A stretch of 25,543 bases of DNA from JBGPBY01 sp041481485 (GCA_041481485.1 JBGPBY010000025.1:1-25543); one strand, 5' to 3'; shown: positions 1 to 7,413, counted from the stretch's first letter. The notes: generated by a model from the sequence alone, not told the origin. A program made the numbers and translations.

Positions 1-374
1 ATCAGCCCGGCATGCACCGGGTTCGATGGAGCCAACAGATCGTCGTTCGCGGCCTGATCGAGTCCCTGCTGCGTTCCGCCCCAGAGAAATCCTGCCTGTG
101 GATTCGCTTTCTCGGCTTTCAACCGCTCGAGTGCAGTCTGAGCGCCCAAAGTCAGCGTGTCGACTTTGCCCTTGTACTTAGGATTTTTCTGAACGAACAG
201 GTCCACGACCTGTGCGACTTCATCCTTGTCGCGGCCTGTGTAGATGATCAGATTCTGCGTTTCATCCGGAGATCCGGATTTCGAATCCGATCCTCGGACG
301 CATCCGAAGGCCAGCAGAACGGTGAGCGCGATGGCCGCCGGCTTTCTTCTTAAATTGGATTTCGCAATTGACAT
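1..374 (-). CDS. Periplasmic solute-binding lipoprotein of an ABC transporter (5' part; truncated by window edge)
   Basis: About 124 residues are visible, read leftwards from ATG at 374 (a second in-frame ATG lies directly upstream at 377); the rest lies outside the window. The N-terminus has basic residues (NLRRK), a hydrophobic stretch and LLAFGC, an imperfect lipobox, which suggests export and lipid anchoring. The following segment (LIIYTGRDKDEV, then FVQKNPKYKGKV, LGAQTALERLKAEKANPQ and FLWGGTQQGLDQA) resembles the start of the iron(III)/thiamine-type extracellular binding proteins (SBP_bac_6/8 families), in which the first strand reads 'vvYssrd' and a later one 'Dv.wggd'. The ligand cannot be told from this fragment; ferric iron, thiamine or phosphonate-type ligands are all possible. 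It is transcribed away from the cyclase gene, about 97 bp apart. No good Shine-Dalgarno was seen. Confidence 0.75.
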   Translation of the reverse strand, partial: MSIAKSNLRRKPAAIALTVLLAFGCVRGSDSKSGSPDETQNLIIYTGRDKDEVAQVVDLFVQKNPKYKGKVDTLTLGAQTALERLKAEKANPQAGFLWGGTQQGLDQAANDDLLAPSNPVHAGL

Positions 375-471
375 CATCGCGACCCATCGTAACAGGAATT
401 GGCGGTTGCGTATGCGGCTTTCCTCGGTGTTAACATGGCCTCCGGTTGCTGAAAACGATTCCAAACTAAAT

Positions 472-1521
472 ATGAATTCAACTCGAGAAGCGAACGCGAA
501 AAATCGCTGCGTACTGATTGCGGATAACGATCCGAAGCGAAGAAAGAGCGTGGTCGAAATTCTTTGCCGCGATGGCTACCAGATACTGGAAGCGGATTCC
601 TGCGAGCACGCACTGGATCTGGCTCGCAATCATCCGGTGGATTCCTTCCTGCTCGATATCCACATTTCCGGTGCCGGTGGATTTGAGGTTTGCCGGAAGC
701 TCCGGCAGATGGAATTGTACAAATTCAAGCCTGTTCTCCTTTTTACAAATTCCGGCGTCCATGACCATACCGTTGCCGCATTTGCGTCTGGTTGCGATGA
801 CGTTATCATCAGCGATGCGGCGCATGCCGACAATCTGAGACTTCGCCTGCAGGAACATATCGAGCGCAAGGATCATCTCGAGCAACTTGAACGCTCGCGG
901 CGCACGATGATCAGCTACCTTTCGCGCCGCATCCTGGAAGTCGTGTCTGCCGCGTCACGGACCGGTGTGCTTCCTCCTCCCGAAGAGAGGGAAATCGCCA
1001 TTCTCTTTACCGACCTGAGAGGTTTTACTTCGCTTTCCGAAGAAATGGAACCGGTACAGTTGTTTGAACTGGTGAGCAAGCTGCTTGGTCATCAGGTTCA
1101 GCTGGTTCATGAATTCGGCGGTTACGTCGACAAGTTCGGAGGCGATGGAGTCATGGCCATTTTTGAAGGCGCCGACATGGCGGTTCAGAGCTGCCGCTGC
1201 GCGCGAGAGATAATCAGAAGTTCTCACCTCGTCATACCCGAAGATTCGCGGCAATTGTGGCGGTCGGGAATAGGGATTCATATGGGGCGTGCAGTCATCG
1301 GAAATATCGGTTCGTCAGATCGGCTGGATTACACGGCGATCGGCACTTCGGTGAATCTTGCCGCGCGGCTTTGCGGTCAGGCAAAGGCGACTTCCGTTGT
1401 GGTGTCGAAAGCAATTCGCGATGCAGCGGGCGGGGATCCGTGCCTGCAGTTTCATTCCCAGCGACAGGTGGAAATTCGGGGCATGCGGGATCCGGTGACG
1501 GTATTTACCCTCTGCGATTGA
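472..1521 (+). CDS. Receiver-domain class III adenylate/guanylate cyclase
   Basis: The protein has 349 residues from ATG 472. An in-frame ATG at 412 and further upstream codons exist, but the receiver domain begins soon after 472; neither start has a good ribosome binding site. Residues about 12-125 form a response-regulator receiver with D18/D20 in the acidic pocket, a candidate phospho-acceptor D62 (SFLLDIHI) and T92. The usual Lys-Pro after strand 5 is replaced (VIISDAAH). A charged helical linker follows (about 120-165). The class III catalytic domain covers about 172-349 with all hallmark residues: metal Asp181 (FTDLRGFT), Asp225 (FGGDGVMAIF), purine-reading Lys221 and Asp286 (LDYTAIG), and transition-state Asn295 and Arg299 (VNLAAR). 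The Lys/Asp pair favours ATP and cAMP. No membrane segment is seen, so it is probably cytosolic. No partner kinase lies nearby. Confidence 0.9.
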   Translation: MNSTREANAKNRCVLIADNDPKRRKSVVEILCRDGYQILEADSCEHALDLARNHPVDSFLLDIHISGAGGFEVCRKLRQMELYKFKPVLLFTNSGVHDHTVAAFASGCDDVIISDAAHADNLRLRLQEHIERKDHLEQLERSRRTMISYLSRRILEVVSAASRTGVLPPPEEREIAILFTDLRGFTSLSEEMEPVQLFELVSKLLGHQVQLVHEFGGYVDKFGGDGVMAIFEGADMAVQSCRCAREIIRSSHLVIPEDSRQLWRSGIGIHMGRAVIGNIGSSDRLDYTAIGTSVNLAARLCGQAKATSVVVSKAIRDAAGGDPCLQFHSQRQVEIRGMRDPVTVFTLCD

Positions 1522-1540
1522 TTTTGCATGGACCGATTTT

Positions 1541-1963
1541 CTAACGTTGGGTGCGCAACAGGCACATCGCGCGAAGCTGCTGCCGAAATTTGGTTCGAAC
1601 TTCAGAAAAGAAATTCAGTGCGGTTTGACTGGTGAATTCCGGATCCGGGTTAGGCGGCAATTCCACTTGCCCGTTCTTGAATTGCGCCAACTCCTCAGCC
1701 GCCAAGACAACGCGATGATTCTGCAAAAAACCTGCGCGGCTGCCGGCTGCAATTTTTGCAAGTCTGCTGCTGCATCCGGGGAATTCCCCCAGATCGACCA
1801 GTCGATCGAAGGATAGAAACATCCGATCATTTGGGCTTAAACTGATGCGGTGATCGACGGGGCCGAAGTTTGATTCGAGAAGTTTTTCCACATCTTCGGA
1901 AGCAAAATCTTTTCCGGAGTCTTTACTGACACCCAGGATCACGAATAGCTTTACAGGTTTCAT
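1541..1963 (-). CDS. Hypothetical protein, 140 residues
   Basis: This minus-strand frame fills the gap between the cyclase (stop 1521, convergent) and the RNase HII gene (start 1972, divergent). The chosen ATG at 1963 gives MKPVKLFVILGVSKDSG as N-terminus; the frame stays open upstream to a TTG at 2026 and an ATG at 1999, both inside the RNase HII gene. The predicted protein is soluble and mixed alpha/beta-like, starting with a hydrophobic strand and ending in a basic tail (KFRQQLRAMCLLRTQR). I recognise no family or catalytic motif. The reading frame has an ordinary amino acid composition, whereas the overlapping + strand frame (1547-1816) looks like a shadow. No Shine-Dalgarno was found. 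It could be a real lineage-specific gene or a chance open frame. Confidence 0.45.
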   Translation of the reverse strand: MKPVKLFVILGVSKDSGKDFASEDVEKLLESNFGPVDHRISLSPNDRMFLSFDRLVDLGEFPGCSSRLAKIAAGSRAGFLQNHRVVLAAEELAQFKNGQVELPPNPDPEFTSQTALNFFSEVRTKFRQQLRAMCLLRTQR

Positions 1964-1971
1964 ATTCGAAC

Positions 1972-2931
1972 ATGCCACGCAACAACGGTCCGGCGTCATT
2001 AAAAGAGATCCAGGAACACTATTCAAGACCGAACGCTGTGGTTTCCCCGCAACTGCTGCGCCGCTTGCAGCGCGATCCTCGATCGGGTGCCGCGAAATTG
2101 TATCAATCCCTGTTGCGGCGCTGGAAGGAACAGTGCGAGGAGAATCGCCGGCTGGACGCGATGCTGCATTTTGAACGTGTTCTCTGGAAGGCGGGAATCA
2201 CTCGCATCGCCGGAGTCGATGAAGTCGGAATCGGGCCGCTGGCAGGACCTGTAGTTGCGGCAGCAGTCGTGTTCTCTCCGGGAATCGATATTGCCGAAAT
2301 CAACGATTCGAAACTACTTGATGCAGAGACTCGCCAGAGGCTCGACAAGGAAATTCGAGCCAAAGCGTCAGGTGTTGGCATCGGGTTCGTCGATATTGAG
2401 GAAATCGATCGGATCAATATTTATCACGCCGGGCTTCGCGCGATGCAGCTGGCGATCCTGGCATTGCCGGAACCGCCTCAGCATGTGCTGGTCGACAGCC
2501 GGTCGATTCCAAACATTGCCCTGCCGCAAAACAGTTTCGATAAAGGCGATGGAATCAATTTTTCAATCGCTTCCGCTTCAATTGTTGCCAAAGTCTATCG
2601 AGACAATTTGATGACCGAATTGGATTCCATTTACCCGGGCTACGGATTTGCGGATCACAAGGGGTATGCCACTCCGGTCCATCAACGTGCTATTCGGGAG
2701 CGGGGACCGTGCAAAATTCATCGGCAATCCTTTGACTACATCCGTGAACTTTGCGGCAATTATTCCGCACTGTATTACGAATTGAAGGCTCAGGGCGCTT
2801 CAATTCAGGGAAGAAAAGCGCTGGCGGAATGGGAAAAACGGATGCAGGAATCAAAGCTCCAGCTTTCTCCAATGGAATACAAGAAAATTCAGCTGACAGC
2901 TCGCCGTCTATGGAAGCGGATCTCTCATTGA
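1972..2931 (+). CDS. rnhB: Ribonuclease HII with N- and C-terminal extensions
   Basis: The protein has 319 residues. RNase HII cleaves 5' of a ribonucleotide embedded in duplex DNA and helps remove misincorporated ribonucleotides. Residues 1-75 form an extra N-terminal domain (SLKEIQEHY, DPRSGAAKLYQSLLRR) like that of Bacillus RnhB, which supports the start at 1972. The catalytic core follows. The four expected carboxylates are D83 and E84 (GVDEVG), D175 (VLVDS) and D193 (KGD), with the family's usual 18-residue spacing between the last two. SIASASIVAKV (199-209) and YPGYGFADHKGY (221-232) are family signatures, and HRQSF marks the end of the core. The usual GRG motif is GIG here (86-88). About 60 further residues follow the core, charged and helical-looking, longer than usual. 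There is no clear Shine-Dalgarno, and the start is 8 bp from the divergent start at 1963. Confidence 0.93.
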   Translation: MPRNNGPASLKEIQEHYSRPNAVVSPQLLRRLQRDPRSGAAKLYQSLLRRWKEQCEENRRLDAMLHFERVLWKAGITRIAGVDEVGIGPLAGPVVAAAVVFSPGIDIAEINDSKLLDAETRQRLDKEIRAKASGVGIGFVDIEEIDRINIYHAGLRAMQLAILALPEPPQHVLVDSRSIPNIALPQNSFDKGDGINFSIASASIVAKVYRDNLMTELDSIYPGYGFADHKGYATPVHQRAIRERGPCKIHRQSFDYIRELCGNYSALYYELKAQGASIQGRKALAEWEKRMQESKLQLSPMEYKKIQLTARRLWKRISH

Positions 2932-2957
2932 ACTGCGCCTCTGCTTAGTTGTATAAC
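2928..2957 (+). promoter_or_regulatory. Candidate sigma-70-type promoter for the IlvD/Edd-like gene
   Basis: TTGAAC (2928-2933) and TATAAC (2952-2957) are each 5/6 to consensus with an 18-bp spacer. The predicted transcription start is about 25 bp before the ATG at 2989. The -35 box overlaps the RNase HII stop codon, so this would let the downstream gene be expressed separately. It is a pattern match only. Confidence 0.35.
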
Positions 2958-2988
2958 TCCCGCACTCGACAAATCTCCGGACAATCGA

Positions 2989-5037
2989 ATGAAAATGCAC
3001 GCGAGCAAGTTCAAAGATCCCTGGATCAGCCGGGCGCAGCCCGTCACGGTGATTGTTCCGCTCGTTGAAGAAGCTCTTCGGAACTCCGGAGTTCCGCCCC
3101 GGAGGGAACAGATTCTCGACTGCTTCATGAACGGCATGCCTCGCGTGGCTGTGGTTCACGGCGGCGAGGATCATCCACCGAATGCCGGGATGAGGGATAC
3201 CATTCGCCGCGTGATTCGCGGCATCTGGTCGAGTGAGGCACTGCCGTTTGAAGTTGTCCAAAGCATACCCAGCGAGGAGCTTTCTCAGGGGACAGAAGCT
3301 GCCAATTACGGTCTTCTTTCCCGAAACCTGTGCGCCGCATCGCTTGGTGCTCAAATGGAATCGCATGGGTACGACGCGGCAATAGTGATCGGTGCGTGCG
3401 ACAAAATGCTTGTCGGCAACCTGCGCGGACTTGTGGAAACGGACTATTCGCGCCAGCGGCATTTTCGCCGGCCCGTGTTTGCCATGGTCCTGCCGTCATG
3501 GATCGGCAGGGAGGCACGAATGACGGAAGAGGACCGAATGTCATTCAGTTCGCTTCTTAATCGCATGCCGGAGCTCGAGACGTCCGAATTGAACGATCTG
3601 CTCCACCGCCCGCTCGGTCCGGATGTCTATGCCAGCATCAAATTCATTTTGGATCGATGTTACGAGGACCGGGTTCTCCAGGAGAGCGAGAAGAACGATC
3701 TCGAACACACTGCGGCGAGGAGCACGAGCAACTCGGGTGCGAGCTGTGCCGCATCAAAAGCAACCATTGTTCACCGTCTTATTGTCGCTGCACTGGGGCT
3801 TGTTCCGAAAAATTGCGATATTACGAACAGACCCGTTTCAGATCCGCATCTCCAGGAGTCCATCCAGCGCCTGATTGCAGCGATCCGGAAACGGGAACGA
3901 AAGGTCAGCGTTTCGAATCTCATTCGTGCCAACCTGGCAAATGCCGCAGTCGTGTGGAGCGCCGCGGCAGGCAGCCCATCGTGGATTCTTCACTTGTCTT
4001 ATCTGGCCGATGCCATTGGAAGAAAGCTGGATTCCGCAGACGTTTTGAAACGCGGGCGCTCGGTTCCACAAATCCTTTCACTCGACAGCACGCCGGAGGA
4101 GTCCGCGTACGCGCTTGCAGCCGAGACGGATAGCGGTGGGAATTCCGGAATCGACACCATGATGCGAACACTTTCAGAAAAGCGTCTTATCGAGGATCGG
4201 GCCATTACTCTCGATGGTACATGGGCCCATCGCATCGTGGAAGCGCGCTCTGCCAACGGCAGATTTCTGCATTCCACGATGACCCCGATTTCCAAATCGT
4301 GTGGTTTGTCTTCGGTTCACGGCAACGTCTGCAGGGAAGGGATTGTGCGGATTGGCAAGGCTACGCACAATGGCGTGCAAAATCTGCGTTCGTTCGACCG
4401 CAAGGTTTATCTTGCCGTGACCTATCTCGGTATTCGCGAACTGCAGGGAGATTTGAAAGTCCACGGTGGAATCAATGATCGGCTCAAGCGAAAGATCAGC
4501 CGCCAGGACCTGTATGACACGTGGAAACTGAATTGGTATTCTTTGGAGTTCGCTGAAACCGCGAGAGACATGGCGAACTGGAGTAAGGGGCATCTTTGGG
4601 ATTACCTCGTTGAACAAAAACTCCTCCGTACGATCGTTGTCGTTGCAGGTGCGGGTCCCCATGCGGCCGGGATGCCCGAACTCGAGTTTTCGAATGAGAT
4701 CGTCGTTACCGATGGACGTGTTTCGTTATCCCACGAAGGTATTGCCATCGTTCATGTGGTACCGGAAGCAATTGACGACGGCCCCATTGCGGCAATACGC
4801 ACCGGCGACTGGATTCATCTCGATTTTGAGAGTGGCGAACTCCAGGTCGTTTGCCGCAAAAATCACGGCGGATTCAAGATTCTGTCTCAAAAGGAATTGA
4901 TGAATCGCCCCGACCGCAGAAAACGCGTGAATGAACTGGCAAGACTCCGCAATGGGCTGCTGCCGTCGTTCCGCTTTCTGCTCGAAAACGTAACGTCGGC
5001 TGAATCCGGCGTCTCCCCCTGTAAAGCGGTGTTGTAG
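2989..5037 (+). CDS. Divergent IlvD/Edd-superfamily dehydratase-like protein
   Basis: The protein has 682 residues. Family members dehydrate sugar acids or dihydroxy acids with an Fe-S cluster plus Mg. Retained landmarks are SQGTEA..LLSRN (99-112), GACDKMLVGN (135-144; the Cys-Asp-Lys that in the family binds Fe-S and Mg and is carbamylated), AAAGSPSWILHL (325-336; family GGSTN.vLHL), VRIGKA (453-458), AGPHAAGMPE (555-564), TDGRVS (574-579; family TDGRFSG with the catalytic Ser) and HVVPEAIDDGPIA (589-601; family HVsPEA..GGPIA). The length and the SQGT..RN segment recall the long YjhG/YagF (xylonate dehydratase) branch of about 655 residues. The first Fe-S cysteine appears lost (HPPNAG, 62-67, where the family has PCN), a candidate third cysteine is C253 in a rearranged context, and the STN asparagine is missing. 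The substrate is unknown and activity is uncertain. Confidence 0.75.
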   Translation: MKMHASKFKDPWISRAQPVTVIVPLVEEALRNSGVPPRREQILDCFMNGMPRVAVVHGGEDHPPNAGMRDTIRRVIRGIWSSEALPFEVVQSIPSEELSQGTEAANYGLLSRNLCAASLGAQMESHGYDAAIVIGACDKMLVGNLRGLVETDYSRQRHFRRPVFAMVLPSWIGREARMTEEDRMSFSSLLNRMPELETSELNDLLHRPLGPDVYASIKFILDRCYEDRVLQESEKNDLEHTAARSTSNSGASCAASKATIVHRLIVAALGLVPKNCDITNRPVSDPHLQESIQRLIAAIRKRERKVSVSNLIRANLANAAVVWSAAAGSPSWILHLSYLADAIGRKLDSADVLKRGRSVPQILSLDSTPEESAYALAAETDSGGNSGIDTMMRTLSEKRLIEDRAITLDGTWAHRIVEARSANGRFLHSTMTPISKSCGLSSVHGNVCREGIVRIGKATHNGVQNLRSFDRKVYLAVTYLGIRELQGDLKVHGGINDRLKRKISRQDLYDTWKLNWYSLEFAETARDMANWSKGHLWDYLVEQKLLRTIVVVAGAGPHAAGMPELEFSNEIVVTDGRVSLSHEGIAIVHVVPEAIDDGPIAAIRTGDWIHLDFESGELQVVCRKNHGGFKILSQKELMNRPDRRKRVNELARLRNGLLPSFRFLLENVTSAESGVSPCKAVL

Positions 5038-5062
5038 GAAACTGCCGCCCTGCCCACCATTG

Positions 5063-5159
5063 ACGGACAGCAGACTGTAGGCGCGGTCTATGACCGCGCG
5101 CAATCCATGTGTGACATATCGTGCGCGGTCATAGACCGCGCCTACAGTCCGCTGTCCGT
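5063..5159. repeat. Nested palindromic repeat downstream of the IlvD/Edd-like gene
   Basis: Two 37-nt arms, 5063-5099 and 5123-5159, are reverse complements with one mismatch and flank a 23-nt loop. Each arm contains its own hairpin, gcgcggtc-tat-gaccgcgc, so the unit can fold either as one long hairpin or as two short ones. It lies 25 bp after the stop at 5037 and 83 bp before nuoF. There is no T-tract, so it looks more like a dispersed REP-type element than a classic terminator, although it could protect the 3' end of the mRNA. Fragments of the same sequence recur near 8396-8415. Confidence 0.85.
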
Positions 5160-5242
5160 AAACGGAGTAGCGCCTCTCGCAATTGGCTTTTTGAATCCAA
5201 GGATGGGGCTCACCACGATGACAATGCTAAAATATTGCGCTT

Positions 5243-6532
5243 ATGTCTTACGAACTCGTCCTCTTCAAGAACGTCCTTGATCCGCGAACCAAAGAGATCG
5301 ACCACTATATGGAACTCGGGGGCTATCAGGCTGCGAGACGAGTTTTACGGGAACTCACGCCGGCCGAAGTTGTCGAAACCACCAAGGCTACCGGGTTGCG
5401 CGGCCGCGGCGGCGCGGGGTTTCCGACCGGTTTGAAATGGAGTTTCGTCCCGAAAACGACCGGGAAGCCCATCTACCTGTGCTGTAACGCGGACGAAAGC
5501 GAGCCCGGAACCTGCAAAGACCGCGTCATCCTGGAGCGGGATCCGCATCAGTTGATTGAGGGAATCATCATTGCCGCCTATGCCGTGGAGTGCCACCTGG
5601 CGTTTATATACATCCGAGGCGAATTCACCCTGGGTTACCGCGTTGTTGAAAAGGCACTTGCCGAAGCTCGGGCAAAGGGTTATCTGGGTTCGAAAATCTT
5701 CGGTTCCAACTTTGATCTCGAAATCGTTTTACATTCCGGCGCCGGGGCATATATCTGTGGTGAAGAAACCGGATTGCTGGAATCGCTGGAAGGAAAGCGG
5801 GGTCATCCGCGGCAGAAACCGCCGTTCCCGGCCGTTCAGGGATTGTATGCGTGTCCGACGGTTGTGAATAACGTGGAGACCCTTGCGAATCTCCCACACA
5901 TTTTCAATCGCGGCGTGGAATGGTTTAAGAGTATCGGTTCGAACGAAAAGAATTCCGGACCGAAGCTGTACTGCGTGAGCGGGCATGTGAACAAACCCGC
6001 TGTCGTGGAACGGGAACTTGGTATTCCACTTCCCGAACTGATCAACGACGTGTGCGGTGGAGTTCGCACCGGCCATCAGTTGAAAGGTGTGATCCCGGGA
6101 GGCTCGTCCGTGCCGATTCTCACGGCAAACGAGATCGATGTCCGCATGGACTTCGATTCCCTTGCAGCAAAGGGGACGCTGCTGGGTTCAGCCGGCTGCA
6201 TGGTCATCGATGAGACCGCGTGCATCGTCAAACTGGCGTGGAGGACTGCGCGGTTTTACGCGGAGGAAACCTGTGGACAGTGCACGCAGTGCCGCGAAGG
6301 CACGTGGTGGATGGAGCAGGTACTGCATCGCATCGAACATGGGCAGGGAAAGATGTCGGACCTCAAGATGATCCTGGATATGTGTTCGAACATGAAAGGC
6401 GTGACGATTTGTGTATTAAGCGATGCCTGCGCGATGCCGGTGGAAGCGATGATCAACAAGTTTCGCGAGGAGTTTGAATTCCATATCACCGAGCGGCGCT
6501 GCATGGTGGGAGAGCATGCCGTGCATTCCTAG
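5243..6532 (+). CDS. nuoF: NADH-quinone oxidoreductase subunit F (or NuoF-like subunit of another NAD-linked complex)
   Basis: The protein has 429 residues, close to the usual 420-445. NuoF carries FMN and the N3 [4Fe-4S] cluster, takes hydride from NADH and sits in the cytoplasmic arm of complex I. The FMN/NADH site is visible as GLRGRGGAGFPTGLKW (51-66), NADESEPGT (82-90) and GAGAYICGEETGLLESLEGK. The N3 ligands are C344, C347, C350 (CGQCTQC) and C390 (TICVLSD). No nuoE or nuoG gene adjoins it here: the preceding gene is the IlvD-like protein and the following gene is convergent. A NuoF-like subunit of an NAD-reducing hydrogenase or formate dehydrogenase is the main alternative, but such subunits are often fused to extra domains that are absent here. 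No obvious Shine-Dalgarno precedes the ATG. Confidence 0.93.
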   Translation: MSYELVLFKNVLDPRTKEIDHYMELGGYQAARRVLRELTPAEVVETTKATGLRGRGGAGFPTGLKWSFVPKTTGKPIYLCCNADESEPGTCKDRVILERDPHQLIEGIIIAAYAVECHLAFIYIRGEFTLGYRVVEKALAEARAKGYLGSKIFGSNFDLEIVLHSGAGAYICGEETGLLESLEGKRGHPRQKPPFPAVQGLYACPTVVNNVETLANLPHIFNRGVEWFKSIGSNEKNSGPKLYCVSGHVNKPAVVERELGIPLPELINDVCGGVRTGHQLKGVIPGGSSVPILTANEIDVRMDFDSLAAKGTLLGSAGCMVIDETACIVKLAWRTARFYAEETCGQCTQCREGTWWMEQVLHRIEHGQGKMSDLKMILDMCSNMKGVTICVLSDACAMPVEAMINKFREEFEFHITERRCMVGEHAVHS

Positions 6533-6534
6533 AA

Positions 6535-6585
6535 GAATGGAAATTTCAAAATAAAATTGTTTTCTCGATTTTGAAATCTCCATTC
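6535..6585. terminator. Bidirectional hairpin terminator between convergent nuoF and CDGSH genes
   Basis: 18-nt arms at 6535-6552 and 6568-6585 are reverse complements with one mismatch and enclose a 15-nt loop (6553-6567). It starts 2 bp after the nuoF stop and ends 15 bp before the end of the convergent CDGSH gene. The stem is A/T-rich and each arm contains short A and T runs, so it could end transcription from both sides. Confidence 0.6.
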
Positions 6586-6600
6586 CACATTTGGAATCGT

Positions 6601-6837
6601 TTATGGCTTTGGCGCAGGCGGCGGGAGTTCGCGGGCCTCAACCACCGACTGAAACCCGGTTCTGGCGTGGCTGCCGTCACAAAACGGCTTGTTCTGGGAC
6701 TGGCCGCAGCGGCACAGCGAGATTGTCGTCCTGCCCGCCAGGCCGAAATCCCTGCCCTGCGCGTCTTTGATCACGAAATTCCCGCTGATTCTCAGCGGCC
6801 CGTTTGGCGCGCAGTTGATGGTGACTGGTTCATCCAT
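6601..6837 (-). CDS. CDGSH-type iron-sulfur domain protein
   Basis: This small protein has 78 residues. The motif CRCGQSQNKPFCDGSH (42-57) fits the CDGSH pattern C-x-C-x2-S-x3-P-x-C-D-G-S-H, giving three Cys ligands (C42, C44, C53) and one His (H57) for a redox-active, labile [2Fe-2S] cluster. The N-terminal part (CAPNGPLRISGNFVIKDAQG) is the typical strand segment of single-domain bacterial CDGSH proteins. The C-terminus is a short proline-rich tail. The start at 6837 is fixed by a strong AGGAGG (plus-strand 6848-6853) 10 nt upstream; the longer upstream frame would run into the oppositely transcribed zinc-finger gene. No membrane segment is seen, so it is likely cytosolic. The role of stand-alone bacterial members is poorly defined, with redox, iron or nitric-oxide handling proposed. 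Confidence 0.9.
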   Translation of the reverse strand: MDEPVTINCAPNGPLRISGNFVIKDAQGRDFGLAGRTTISLCRCGQSQNKPFCDGSHARTGFQSVVEARELPPPAPKP

Positions 6838-6888
6838 TAGTGATATTCCTCCTGCAAGATGATACAGCAGCAAATATTTTTGACAGGA

Positions 6889-6897
6889 TGTTATAAT
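6889..6897 (+). promoter_or_regulatory. Extended -10 promoter for the DksA/TraR-family gene
   Basis: TGTTATAAT matches the extended -10 form TGn-TATAAT exactly. A TTGACA lies only 6 bp before the TATAAT and cannot serve as its -35 box. Transcription would start near 6904 and give an 84-nt leader before the ATG at 6988. Confidence 0.5.
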
Positions 6898-6987
6898 CTC
6901 GCGCCCTGTAGATCGAGAATCAAACTTTGGAGAGACTCGTGCTAGACATTTTCGGCGCCAGTCGTCAAAGAGACGTGAGGTTTCACT

Positions 6988-7392
6988 ATGGACGAAAAAA
7001 AACTGCAGAAATTTCGACAGCGGCTTACTGAAGAGAATCAAAAGCTCGTTCGTTCCATCAATCGGAATCGCCTTGCTGAAGAAGAGATCACGCTGGAGAA
7101 CACCGAAGATGAAGGGGATCTTGCAACGATCAGCCATAACAAGGAGTTGCTCTATAACCTTCATGAAAGTGATTTTCAGCGCTTGAAGTCCATTCAGGAA
7201 GCCTTGAAGCGGATGGATCGCGGAGAATTTGGGGAATGTATTCGGTGCGGAGAAGAGATCAACGAGAAGCGGCTAGCGGCCGTACCCTGGGCAACAATGT
7301 GTATTACCTGCCAGGAGCAGACCGAACGGGAATTATCCAACAGCCGTCCGGTATCTGCCGGAATGTCCAAATCGGACGAAGAGGAATCTTAG
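6988..7392 (+). CDS. DksA/TraR-family C4 zinc-finger protein
   Basis: The protein has 134 residues. Members bind in the RNA polymerase secondary channel and alter initiation, often together with ppGpp; others of this length have unassigned roles. A long charged helical region (about 1-80) with an acidic stretch (EEEITLENTEDEGD, 31-44) precedes the C4 finger C84-x2-C87-x17-C105-x2-C108 (ECIRCGEEI and MCITCQEQ). GEFGECIRCGEEI and RLAAVP are typical of the family. The finger sits near the C-terminus, followed by a 26-residue polar tail. It is shorter than E. coli DksA (151 residues), and the DxxDxA tip motif of true DksA is not obvious, so DksA activity should not be assumed. GAGG at 6977-6980 serves as the ribosome binding site. 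Confidence 0.88.
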   Translation: MDEKKLQKFRQRLTEENQKLVRSINRNRLAEEEITLENTEDEGDLATISHNKELLYNLHESDFQRLKSIQEALKRMDRGEFGECIRCGEEINEKRLAAVPWATMCITCQEQTERELSNSRPVSAGMSKSDEEES

Positions 7393-7413
7393 TATCACCG
7401 AGATAGACGTTTA

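Noticed and set aside
12..353. A plus-strand frame of 113 codons at the window start.
   Set aside because: The opposite strand encodes a clear solute-binding lipoprotein over the same bases, so this frame is a shadow.
6880..6897. TTGACA and TATAAT close together upstream of the DksA/TraR-like gene, looking like a perfect promoter.
   Set aside because: The spacing is only 6 bp, too short for a sigma-70 promoter; only the extended -10 element was kept.
6939..7031. A 30-codon GTG-started frame with GGAGA upstream, overlapping the start of the DksA/TraR-like gene; a possible leader peptide.
   Set aside because: It overlaps the coding start in another frame, has no recognisable composition such as a codon run or attenuator hairpin, and short frames like this are common by chance.
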